This document shows positions 17,871 through 25,614 of a DNA stretch of 41,751 bases, piece by piece. Source of the stretch: Ruminococcus sp. (GTDB lineage: Bacteria > Bacillota > Clostridia > Oscillospirales > Ruminococcaceae); assembly GCA_029060305.1 (NCBI GenBank), contig JAIDUG010000043.1:1-41751 (forward strand). Direction: 5' to 3'. The translations under genes and the position numbers were made by a program. Under the pieces are notes generated by a model, which made no database searches, was not told where the DNA came from, and worked only from the letters and a program-made list of their open reading frames with translations. Each line of letters begins with the position of its first letter. Within the stretch, counting starts at the first letter, position 1.

Positions 17871-19031
17871 ATGTATAATATACAGACACTTAACAAGATT
17901 TCTGAAATCGGTACTGATATTTTTGACAAGAGCAAGTACACAGTTTCCGATAATATCGAAAATCCGGACGCTATTATGGTAAGAAGTGCTAAGATGCACG
18001 ATATGCAGTTTAATGAAAATCTTCTTGCAATCGCAAGGGCAGGTGCAGGCGTAAACAATATACCTGTTGAACGTTGTGCAGAAGAGGGTATATGTGTATT
18101 CAATACCCCTGGTGCTAACTCAAACGCTGTAAAGGAACTTGCTATATGTGCGTTGCTTATTGCGTCAAGAAAAATCACAGAGGCTGTTACGTGGGCTTCT
18201 TCACTCAAAGGCACACCAGACGCTCCGAAAACCGTTGAGGGTGGTAAGTCTAAATTTGCAGGACCTGAGATTCTCGGCAAAACTCTCGGCATTATCGGAC
18301 TTGGTGCTATCGGCGGAAAAATCGCTAATACTGCTGTTGCACTCGGAATGAAAGTCATCGGTTACGACCCTTATCTTTCTGTAAGCAACGCTGTACTTCT
18401 TGATTCTTCCGTAAAGGTAGTTACAGATATAAACGATATTTACAGAAACAGCGATTATATTTCGATTCATATGCCTTACACTCCGCAGACAAAGAACACT
18501 ATTGATTCTGAACAGATTGGAATGATGAAAGACGGCGTACGTCTTATCAACCTTGCAAGAGGTGAACTTATCAACAGTGAAGCAGTTATCAAGGCTATTG
18601 CTGACGGCAAGGTTGCAAAATATGTTACAGACTTTGCAGATGATGTTGTTTTAGGCGAGGAAAATGTAATAGTACTTCCGCACCTTGGTGCATCTACTCC
18701 CGAAAGTGAAGATAACTGTGCTGTTATGGCTGCAAACGAACTTATCGACTATATCGAAAACGGTAATATCAGAAACAGTGTAAATCTTCCTAATGCTTCA
18801 ATGAACGCTACAGGCACAAAAATCTGTGTAATCCATAAGAATGTACCGTCACTTATTTCCGCTATTACAAAGGCAGTCGGCGACGAGGGTCTCAATATTG
18901 AAAATATGGTGAACGCAAGCAAGAAAGATTTCGCATATACAATGATGGACGTTATCGGAGAAGTTACTGAAGCTGTTGTGAATGACATAAAGGCTATCAA
19001 CGGTATAATCAAAGTAAGAGTTATAAAGTAA
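17871..19031 (+). CDS. serA: D-3-phosphoglycerate dehydrogenase (short form with ACT domain)
   Basis: It catalyses the first committed step of serine synthesis with NAD. The 386-aa protein has an N-terminal substrate domain, the NAD-binding motif GLGAIG at residues 143-148, a probable active-site Arg at 230 (LINLARGEL) and His at 271 (LPHLGAS). A C-terminal ACT domain from about 315 probably senses serine. The usual catalytic Glu context (DVF..EP) is replaced by DFADDVVLGEENV, a shortened variant loop. AAAAGAGG is the SD. Second gene of the operon. Confidence 0.93.
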   Translation: MYNIQTLNKISEIGTDIFDKSKYTVSDNIENPDAIMVRSAKMHDMQFNENLLAIARAGAGVNNIPVERCAEEGICVFNTPGANSNAVKELAICALLIASRKITEAVTWASSLKGTPDAPKTVEGGKSKFAGPEILGKTLGIIGLGAIGGKIANTAVALGMKVIGYDPYLSVSNAVLLDSSVKVVTDINDIYRNSDYISIHMPYTPQTKNTIDSEQIGMMKDGVRLINLARGELINSEAVIKAIADGKVAKYVTDFADDVVLGEENVIVLPHLGASTPESEDNCAVMAANELIDYIENGNIRNSVNLPNASMNATGTKICVIHKNVPSLISAITKAVGDEGLNIENMVNASKKDFAYTMMDVIGEVTEAVVNDIKAINGIIKVRVIK

Positions 19032-19048
19032 TTCCTCAGAAATAACAG

Positions 19049-19086
19049 AAACGGCTGGAAACCTGTTTTTTCAGCCGTTCTTTTTA
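19049..19086 (+). terminator. serC-serA terminator
   Basis: AACGGCTG (19050-19057) pairs with CAGCCGTT (19072-19079), followed by CTTTTTAT. Confidence 0.88.
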
Positions 19087-19100
19087 TATCTTGAAACAGA

Positions 19101-19130
19101 AAAGGCGTACTCCGGAAAGTACGTCTTTTA
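19101..19130 (-). terminator. ilvE terminator
   Basis: AAGGCGTAC / GTACGTCTT stem with one G-U wobble and a CTTTTCTG exit on the minus strand; the plus-strand side is also T-rich. Confidence 0.8.
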
Positions 19131-19135
19131 TAAGA

Positions 19136-20203
19136 TTATTTTACTTCTACAGTCCAGTTGAAAGTATCTTTAATCTTACCCCACTGAATACCTGTCATTG
19201 TATCGTAAAGCATCTGGGAAATATTACCGATTTTGTTGTCGTTGATTTCCATTACCTTGTCATTCCATTTGAGGTGTCCGACAGGGGAAATAACTGCTGC
19301 TGTACCTGTTCCGAAAACTTCGTCAAGTTTGCCTGCATCGTAAGCGTCGGCGATTTCCTGAATAGTGATTTTTCTTTCCTCAACTTCGATACCCTTTGAT
19401 TTGCAGACTTCGATAGCAGATTTTCTTGTGATACCTGGGAGAATACTTCCCTGTAACATAGGCGTGATAACTTTTCCGTCGATTACAAAGAAGATGTTCA
19501 TAGCACCAACTTCTTCTATGTACTTCTGTTCAACGCCGTCAAGCCAGAGTACCTGAGAATAATTCTGTTTGTGGGCTTCGTCCTGTCCGATAAGTGATGC
19601 CGCATAGTTACCGCCTGTTTTAGCGAATCCCATACCGCCACGTACTGCACGGACATATTTACTTTCAACGTAGATATTTACCGGATTGAGACCGCTTTCG
19701 TAGTAAGCTCCGGACGGTGAGAGGATAATCATAAAGTAATACTGTTCACCAGGTTTAACGCCTAAGAACGGGTCAACTGCAAAGATGAAAGGTCTTATGT
19801 AGAGGGATTCGCCTTCCTTTGAGGGTACCCAGTCTTTTTCTACTCTGAGGAGTTCCATAAGGCACTGCATTGCAAGGTCTTCAGGAAGTTCAGGAATAAC
19901 AAGTCTTTCGTTTGATACATTGAGACGTTTGAAATTTTCTTCCGGTCTGAAAAGCTGAACCTTGTTGTCAGCAGTTCTGTAAGCCTTGAGACCCTCGAAA
20001 ACTGTCTGTCCGTAGTGGAGACACATTGCGGAGGGTGAAAGTTCAATATTACCGTAAGGTCTTATTTCAGGGTCATGCCAGCCCTGTCCCTCGTCGTAAG
20101 GCATAATGAGCATATAGTCGGTAAAGATATGACCGAAACCGAGTTTTGCATCAGGAGCAGGCTTTGCTTTTAAAGTTTCTGCTTTTGTGAATTTGATTTC
20201 CAT
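19136..20203 (-). CDS. ilvE: Branched-chain amino acid aminotransferase
   Basis: A PLP fold-type IV enzyme for the last step of valine, leucine and isoleucine synthesis or the first step of their breakdown. The 355-aa protein is the longer (eukaryote-like) form: [33 protein letters not shown] with the PLP lysine, [10 protein letters not shown] and [12 protein letters not shown]. It lies 30 bases behind a 43-aa membrane peptide gene and shares its promoter. The SD (AAAGCTGG) is weak, so coupling to the peptide gene may matter. Confidence 0.95.
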   Translation of the reverse strand: MEIKFTKAETLKAKPAPDAKLGFGHIFTDYMLIMPYDEGQGWHDPEIRPYGNIELSPSAMCLHYGQTVFEGLKAYRTADNKVQLFRPEENFKRLNVSNERLVIPELPEDLAMQCLMELLRVEKDWVPSKEGESLYIRPFIFAVDPFLGVKPGEQYYFMIILSPSGAYYESGLNPVNIYVESKYVRAVRGGMGFAKTGGNYAASLIGQDEAHKQNYSQVLWLDGVEQKYIEEVGAMNIFFVIDGKVITPMLQGSILPGITRKSAIEVCKSKGIEVEERKITIQEIADAYDAGKLDEVFGTGTAAVISPVGHLKWNDKVMEINDNKIGNISQMLYDTMTGIQWGKIKDTFNWTVEVK

Positions 20204-20233
20204 TTTATAAACCAGCTTTCTTTTTTTAGAATA

Positions 20234-20365
20234 TCAATCGCTTACCGTGAAATAATGTTTTTCATAGATACGTCTGCATAATTCAACGGTTATAACTGCC
20301 GTACTGACAGCAAGTACTGTTGCAGTGAGACTTACAGCGATAATGATTTTTCCTTTTTTCTCCAT
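20234..20365 (-). CDS. 43-aa single-pass membrane peptide upstream of ilvE
   Basis: It starts MEKKGKIIIAVSLTATVLAV, with one hydrophobic helix from about residue 6 to 25 and a charged, aromatic tail. AAGGAGC lies 11 bases upstream of the ATG. A longer in-frame start exists but has no comparable SD. It has no run of branched-chain codons typical of attenuation leaders (three Ile in a row, then scattered Val and Leu), though an attenuation-like role is possible. Family unknown. Confidence 0.55.
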   Translation of the reverse strand: MEKKGKIIIAVSLTATVLAVSTAVITVELCRRIYEKHYFTVSD

Positions 20366-20422
20366 ATTGAAACAGCTCCTTGAATTTACTGTAGGAGAAC
20401 GGAAAAGTTCTTCCAACAATAT

Positions 20423-20451
20423 ATTATATCATATTCGGAAAAGATTTTCCA
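20423..20451 (-). promoter_or_regulatory. Promoter of the peptide-ilvE unit
   Basis: TGGAAA, 17-bp spacer and TGA-TATAAT (extended -10) on the minus strand. The palindromic GGAAAATCTTTTCC overlapping the -35 region (20438-20450) could be an operator. Confidence 0.6.
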
Positions 20452-20523
20452 TAGTATACGGAAAAAATTCTGCACAAATAGCACACGTAAAAATAGTACA
20501 CTTTTACTAATTCCGGATTTGAT

Positions 20524-21138
20524 TTATTCTTCAAATTCACGTACACGGAGTACAGCACCGATTTTTTCAGCAATCGCACGTGAAGCGTCAATCTGTTCCT
20601 GTGGTATAACGTCAACTACTGACATTATTACTTCCGCATTTCCGGTTTTTACGCAGTCTGCTGTAAACTTCTGCATAGCCTCGAAAGCCTCCGGATATTT
20701 TGGACGTGTTACTTTCATATACTCGTCTTTTGTACCGGCGTTCAGACTTACTGAAATTATATCCAGCACACTACAGAGACTTTCAGCAGTGGACCTGCCG
20801 TTTATAAGGTCAGAAAGACCGTTTGTATTTATACGGAGAAGCGGACATGACGGACGTTCTTTCAGTTCTTCTGCAACTGCAATTACAGTATCAAGGCGAC
20901 AGGTAGGCTCGCCGTATCCGCAGAAAACTACTTCATTGTATTTTGCAAGGTCACGTTTGTCAATATCTTCCATGATTTCAGTAATCGTCGGCTCGTGTTC
21001 AAGCCACAGAGGGTCTGAACCGTATGCACCGTCCGCTGAATTTCTTATGCAGAATGTACATGAACACGGACATTTATTTGTAAGATTTAAATAAAGGTTG
21101 TTTCCCACCTCATAGGAAATCGTCATTGCTTTTTTCAT
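20524..21138 (-). CDS. TatD-associated radical SAM protein
   Basis: A 204-aa radical SAM enzyme of unknown substrate. It starts MKKAMTISYEVGNNLYLNLT and carries the cluster-binding motif in NKCPCSCTFCIRN (C-x3-C-x2-C plus an extra Cys), then ADGAYGSDPLWLEHEPT, FCGYGEP and INTNGL. The short length and these blocks match the family named for its link to TatD. AGGAGGT is the SD. It follows alr by 17 bases; a tatD gene occurs about 3 kb away on the other strand rather than adjacent. Function of the family is not known to me. Confidence 0.85.
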   Translation of the reverse strand: MKKAMTISYEVGNNLYLNLTNKCPCSCTFCIRNSADGAYGSDPLWLEHEPTITEIMEDIDKRDLAKYNEVVFCGYGEPTCRLDTVIAVAEELKERPSCPLLRINTNGLSDLINGRSTAESLCSVLDIISVSLNAGTKDEYMKVTRPKYPEAFEAMQKFTADCVKTGNAEVIMSVVDVIPQEQIDASRAIAEKIGAVLRVREFEE

Positions 21139-21155
21139 TTTGTTACCTCCTGAAA

Positions 21156-22289
21156 TTATTTTGTGTATATTCTCGGTACTCTTTTGGAAATTCCGCATAC
21201 TACCTCATAGCCTATAGTACCGTAAAGGTTTGCAAGCTCGTCAGCAGTAATAGATTCATTGCCGTCCGTACCGATAAGCGTAACTATATCACCTGAATGT
21301 GTTTCAACATCTGATACGTCAATCATTAACTGGTCCATACATACCCTGCCTACTATCTTACAACGCTTTCCATGTACAAGGATTTCACCCTTTGAGGAAA
21401 GAAGTCTTGAATATCCGTCAGCATATCCCACGGTAACGGTAGCTATTTTCATTTCTTTGTCGGCAGTGAAAGTACGTCCGTAACTTATGCAGTCGCCTTT
21501 CTGAACGGTCTTTACGTGGGAAATCACTGCTTTTACTGACATTACAGGTTTAAGACCGTCCGGAATATCAAGACTTATATCGGGGTGAAGTCCGTACATG
21601 ATAATTCCTGCACGTGATAACGTACTTTTAGGATTATTGCGGTAACAAGTTCCTGCACTGTTCATGAAGTGTATGTGCGGAATATGTATACCATGTTTTA
21701 CAAGTACGTCGTATGTATCGCAGATAAATTTTTCCTGCCTGTCGGTGTAAGCTATATTGTCGGGAGAATCACTGTCCGCTACTGCAAAATGAGTATATAT
21801 TCCCTCAACGGAAAGTTTTTCGGTTTTCATTATGCTTTCGATTTCTTCCGCACATAATTCCGGTGTATCGTGTTTCAGACCTATTCTTCCCATACCTGTA
21901 TCAATTTTTATGTGACATCTTATTTCAGACGGCGTATTCTGTACAAGTTTGTGGGCGTATTCAGTTGAGACAACTCCCTGAATTATGTTGTACTGTGAAA
22001 TTTCGTGTGCATATTCCGGCGGAGTATATCCTAAAATAAGTATCTCAGCTTCCGGACAATATCCCCTGACCGTTATAGCCTCATCGAGATTGGAGACGGC
22101 AAAGTATTTTATCCCGCATTCTTCATAAAGACATCTGCATATATGCTCATCTCCGTGACCGTAAGCATCAGCCTTGACGACAGCCATTATTTCCGTACTT
22201 TCAGAATTGAGATTTTTTATAATCTCAACGTTACGGCGGAGTTGCCCGATTGAAATTTCAGCCCATGCCCTTTTCAAATATGGTTTCAT
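21156..22289 (-). CDS. alr: Alanine racemase
   Basis: A PLP enzyme that makes D-alanine for peptidoglycan. The 377-aa protein begins MKPYLKRAWAEISIGQLRRN, with the PLP lysine in AVVKADAYGHG near residue 40, RAGIIMYGLHP, and the catalytic Tyr of the second subunit in TVGYADGYSR. VGRVCMDQLMIDVS follows near the C terminus. AAAGAAAGGAT precedes the ATG; an 11-residue longer in-frame start lacks a good SD. Cotranscribed with the radical SAM gene. I could not find a convincing promoter upstream. Confidence 0.96.
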   Translation of the reverse strand: MKPYLKRAWAEISIGQLRRNVEIIKNLNSESTEIMAVVKADAYGHGDEHICRCLYEECGIKYFAVSNLDEAITVRGYCPEAEILILGYTPPEYAHEISQYNIIQGVVSTEYAHKLVQNTPSEIRCHIKIDTGMGRIGLKHDTPELCAEEIESIMKTEKLSVEGIYTHFAVADSDSPDNIAYTDRQEKFICDTYDVLVKHGIHIPHIHFMNSAGTCYRNNPKSTLSRAGIIMYGLHPDISLDIPDGLKPVMSVKAVISHVKTVQKGDCISYGRTFTADKEMKIATVTVGYADGYSRLLSSKGEILVHGKRCKIVGRVCMDQLMIDVSDVETHSGDIVTLIGTDGNESITADELANLYGTIGYEVVCGISKRVPRIYTK

Positions 22290-22358
22290 TTTCGTTATAT
22301 CCTTTCTTTCTTTTTTGTACAAAGTTCACTAAAATGTATGTTGATACTTTAAAATGTC

Positions 22359-22387
22359 TTGAAATATATGATAATATATGTTATAAT
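22359..22387 (+). promoter_or_regulatory. Promoter of the SLOG-LCP-tatD-PPM run
   Basis: TTGAAA, 17-bp spacer and TATAAT on the plus strand, about 40 bases before the first gene. Confidence 0.75.
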
Positions 22388-22426
22388 CTGAAATATTGGT
22401 ATAAATTGCTGTGAGGGGTGTTGATT

Positions 22427-23110
22427 TTGAAATCGCTTATTTCCGGAGTGGAAGTTTTTCCGTCTTCTATGGTCAGTCCCGACTGTAGCAAAACCGTATG
22501 TATAACCGGTCACCGCAGAAATAAAATAATTCCGTACAAGGAAGATTTACGTCTGACTTATTCAGCAATACGGCTTATGCTTTACAGATATATAGATATG
22601 GCTGTTGAGGCTGGATATGAAAACTTTATCAGCGGACTTGCAAGCGGTACTGATTTGTGGTCAGCTGAGTATATTGTTATGAAAAAACTCCGTAACAGTC
22701 GTATAAAACTTATAGCTGTAATGCCTTTTCTGAAGCACGCAGAATTTCTTGACGGTGGTGACCGTGCATTGCTTGAAAAGGTTGAAAGAAATGCCGACTA
22801 TCTTGTGAATGTCAATGACAATCCCGATATTGTTTATGGAAAACGTATCTCTGAAAACTGTTCGCCTAATCTTTATCGTGACCGCAACTATTATATGGTT
22901 GACCATTCGTCAGCAGTGATAGCTTTTATAAATGACAGTCAGCAACATTCCGGAACGTCTCAGACCATAAACTATGCTTACCGCAACGGTCGGAAAATAT
23001 ACAGTTTCAATATGGATATGATTTCAGATGTGATTGAAAAGTCGGATTGTGACATTCGCACAATGGGTTATGAGATTGGAAATATGAAAAATATTTTCAA
23101 CGCCCGATAA
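22427..23110 (+). CDS. SLOG-superfamily (DUF1273/YpsA-like) protein
   Basis: The product (about 227 aa) has the Rossmann-like SLOG pattern: VCITGHRRNKI near the start, then FISGLASGTDLWSAE and IAVMPFLKHAEFL, as in DUF1273 proteins such as YpsA. These are thought to bind nucleotides or related ligands; the actual role is unknown. The start is uncertain: TTG 22427 has GAGGGG at the best spacing, while GTG 22418 and TTG 22421 overlap that SD. It precedes the LCP-like gene by 73 bases. Confidence 0.75.
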   Translation: MKSLISGVEVFPSSMVSPDCSKTVCITGHRRNKIIPYKEDLRLTYSAIRLMLYRYIDMAVEAGYENFISGLASGTDLWSAEYIVMKKLRNSRIKLIAVMPFLKHAEFLDGGDRALLEKVERNADYLVNVNDNPDIVYGKRISENCSPNLYRDRNYYMVDHSSAVIAFINDSQQHSGTSQTINYAYRNGRKIYSFNMDMISDVIEKSDCDIRTMGYEIGNMKNIFNAR

Positions 23111-23183
23111 TATTATATCACACTTACAGGATTTTGCAAGTGCCATTACAATTTTATTTATTTTTATGAAAGGAGCTGTTTTT

Positions 23184-24050
23184 ATGGCTAAAAAGAAAAG
23201 CGGAAGAATTGCCGTGCCGTTTCTGGTGACTATTTTTCTTGGACTGCTTATTATAGGGGGTGGTGCATACTTTATATACAACTATCTCGGACTTAACAAG
23301 TCAGCACCGCTTGACGAACCTACACCACGTGCAGCCTCAATTGTTACAAAAGAGGACAACCACACAATACTGCTTATCCTTGATGAACCTGAACAGAAAT
23401 GTTCGTCTACCTTTGTGCTTATGCGTTCAAAACCCGTTGAAAAGAGAATGATTTTCATAGGTATTCCTACAAATACAATCTCAATTATTGACGGTCAGCA
23501 GGAACATATTCAGAATTCCTATGAAAGAGGTGGCGCACAGTCAGCAGTTAAATTTGTAAATCAGACTTTCGGAATAACGGTTGACAGATATATGAAGTTT
23601 GATTCAGAATCATTCAGAAAAGTGTGCGATATTCTGGGCGGTGTTACTTACTATGTAGAACCCGATATTGCAGGTTTCAAGAAAGAGGGCGGAGAAGAAT
23701 ACCTCAACAGCCGTCAGATTGAAACGCTTATCACTTATCCTATGTTTAACGGCAGAGAAGTACAGCGTGCATATACAGCAAGTTCGATACTTTCTTCAAT
23801 GATAAATCAGACAGACGGAAAACGTGTTGCAGATAATTTCAAAACAAGTTTTGATTCTATTATAAATATGATTTCCACGGACGTAACAGCGGTTGACTAC
23901 AAAAACAGACAGCACGCTATAAGAAATATGCTTGAAAACGGTACTTCAATAGCAAACTTCATTGTACTTGACGGCGAAACCTCAAATGATGACTTCATAC
24001 CGTCTGAGGCTTTCATTGACAGCGTAAGAACATCATACTTTGAGGACTGA
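23184..24050 (+). CDS. LytR-CpsA-Psr-like membrane protein with altered active site
   Basis: LCP enzymes transfer undecaprenyl-linked glycopolymers to peptidoglycan. This 288-aa protein has a basic N terminus and one membrane helix (about residues 11-33). An extracellular domain follows with the LCP pattern: STFVLMRSKP, NSYERGGAQSAVKFVNQTFG, DRYMKFDSESFRKV and DILGGVTYYV, then NGREVQRAYTASSIL. The family's RSDT and SIPRDT motifs read CSST and GIPTNT here, so key Arg/Asp residues are missing and normal transferase activity is doubtful. The true start is ATG 23184; AAAGGAG lies inside a falsely longer frame. It runs into tatD after 5 bases. Confidence 0.7.
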   Translation: MAKKKSGRIAVPFLVTIFLGLLIIGGGAYFIYNYLGLNKSAPLDEPTPRAASIVTKEDNHTILLILDEPEQKCSSTFVLMRSKPVEKRMIFIGIPTNTISIIDGQQEHIQNSYERGGAQSAVKFVNQTFGITVDRYMKFDSESFRKVCDILGGVTYYVEPDIAGFKKEGGEEYLNSRQIETLITYPMFNGREVQRAYTASSILSSMINQTDGKRVADNFKTSFDSIINMISTDVTAVDYKNRQHAIRNMLENGTSIANFIVLDGETSNDDFIPSEAFIDSVRTSYFED

Positions 24051-24055
24051 CGGCT

Positions 24056-24829
24056 ATGCGGAATATTTTTGATACTCATTCTCATTATACAGATACGGCG
24101 TTTGATGACGACCGTGACGAACTTCTGAAAGGTCTTCAGGACAGAGGAGTAAAATATATAATGCTTGCTTCAACGTGTGTTGACGATATTAAGGGAAACG
24201 CCATTCTTGCGGAAAAATACGACTATATATATACTTCTGCCGGATTTCACCCCGAAAATATAGAAGATATTCCGGAAGATTATGTAAGCATAGTAAGGAA
24301 AGCTGTTTCCGGAAATCCAAAGACAATGGCAATAGGCGAAATAGGTCTTGACTATCATTATGACGGTTATGACCGTGAAAAACAAATAGAAGTATTTGAA
24401 AATCAGGTTATATTGTCGAAAGAACTTGATATACCTGTAATAGTCCATAGTCGTGATGCAACGGAAGATACTCTGAATATCCTGAAAAAATATCAGCCGT
24501 CAGGAGTTGTACACTGTTTCAGCGGTTCAGCGGAGACTGCAAAGGAAATTATAAAAATCGGAATGTATATCGGTTTTACAGGAGTTATAACTTTTAAAAA
24601 CGCTAAAAAAGCAATACGTTCACTTGAAGTTGTACCGCTTGAAAGACTTCTGCTTGAAACAGATTGTCCGTATATGTCGCCTGTGCCGTTCCGTGGCAAA
24701 CGTTGTGACAGTTCAATGATTGCATATACAGCGGAAAAGGCATCCGAAATAAAAGGTCTGCCGGTGCAGGAGCTTCTTGACATAACGTGCCGTAATGGTA
24801 TGAAACTTTACAGAATACAGGGTGATTGA
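24056..24829 (+). CDS. tatD: TatD-family metal-dependent DNase
   Basis: A cytoplasmic hydrolase of the amidohydrolase fold, associated with DNA 3' end processing. The 257-aa TIM-barrel protein has all family metal ligands: DTHSHYTD at residues 6-13, GEIGLDYHY, VIVHSRDA, VVHCFSGS and LLETDCPYMSP. Length is normal. It is the middle gene of a tight LCP-tatD-PPM run; the stop lies 2 bases before the next ATG. The SD (GAGGAC) is weak, which suggests translational coupling. Confidence 0.95.
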   Translation: MRNIFDTHSHYTDTAFDDDRDELLKGLQDRGVKYIMLASTCVDDIKGNAILAEKYDYIYTSAGFHPENIEDIPEDYVSIVRKAVSGNPKTMAIGEIGLDYHYDGYDREKQIEVFENQVILSKELDIPVIVHSRDATEDTLNILKKYQPSGVVHCFSGSAETAKEIIKIGMYIGFTGVITFKNAKKAIRSLEVVPLERLLLETDCPYMSPVPFRGKRCDSSMIAYTAEKASEIKGLPVQELLDITCRNGMKLYRIQGD

Positions 24830-24831
24830 TT

Positions 24832-25575
24832 ATGTACTACTGTTGCGGAATTACCGATAAAGGTGTTATGTCACATAATGAAGATGCTTTTCTGATTGGA
24901 AAGACCGTCGCCGACAAAGGCGGATTAGAGCAGAAACTTGACGCTCCTTTTATAACAGCAGTATCGGACGGAGTTTCCGGTGAGAAGTCCGGAGAATTTG
25001 CCTCACGTATGTGCCTTGAATATGTACGGAATGTGGATTTTTCCGGTGATATAAGCGGTTCACTTATGGAAGTACACAATACTATTGCAGAGTATAGTAT
25101 GAATAATCCTGATTTGCATAATATGCAGGCTACCTTGTGCGGACTTTTTTTCGGTAGAGACGGCAGTGTGACGGCTTTCAATGCAGGAGATTCAAGGCTT
25201 TATCGTTTCAGAAACGGTCATATAACTCAGATTTCAAGAGACCAGTCGCTTGTGCAACTTATGTATGAAGAGGGGTCTATCACTCCCGAACAGCGTAAAA
25301 ACCATATAAGAAGAAATATTATTTTTCCTGTTTTCGGAAACGTCGATACACTTCCGGAAATAGACCTGATTCAAATTGAGGACGGTATGCAGTATGGTGA
25401 CATATTGCTGTTGTGTACCGACGGTCTTTCAGACTATGTTTCAGCACTCGAAATGGAAGAAATACTCGAAATGCCGATAAGTCTGCACAAACGTGTCAGT
25501 CTGCTTGTACGCAAGGCACTGGAAAACAACAGTACCGACAATATAACAATTATAGCAATAGTATATTTTGACTGA
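24832..25575 (+). CDS. PPM/PP2C-type serine/threonine phosphatase
   Basis: A 247-aa metal-dependent phosphatase. Motifs appear in family order: SHNEDAFL, AVSDGVSGEKSG, NAGDSRLYRF, LCTDGLSD and STDNITIIAI, so the metal-binding aspartates are present. No membrane segment. It usually opposes a PASTA kinase, but no kinase gene is in this window. AGGGTGATTG before ATG 24832 and the 2-base gap to tatD point to coupling. Confidence 0.93.
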   Translation: MYYCCGITDKGVMSHNEDAFLIGKTVADKGGLEQKLDAPFITAVSDGVSGEKSGEFASRMCLEYVRNVDFSGDISGSLMEVHNTIAEYSMNNPDLHNMQATLCGLFFGRDGSVTAFNAGDSRLYRFRNGHITQISRDQSLVQLMYEEGSITPEQRKNHIRRNIIFPVFGNVDTLPEIDLIQIEDGMQYGDILLLCTDGLSDYVSALEMEEILEMPISLHKRVSLLVRKALENNSTDNITIIAIVYFD

Positions 25576-25578
25576 AAG

Positions 25579-25611
25579 AAAATACCGCCTGTAAAAAGAC
25601 GGTATTTTTTT
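25579..25611. terminator. Bidirectional terminator between the PPM gene and the GH5 gene
   Basis: AAATACCG / CGGTATTT stem (25580-25587, 25600-25607) with T runs on both strands. Confidence 0.88.
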
Positions 25612-25614
25612 ATA

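Noticed and set aside
20204..20523. T-box or branched-chain attenuator ahead of ilvE
   Set aside because: No T-box sequence, no specifier stem, and no leader with repeated Leu/Val/Ile codons before a terminator.
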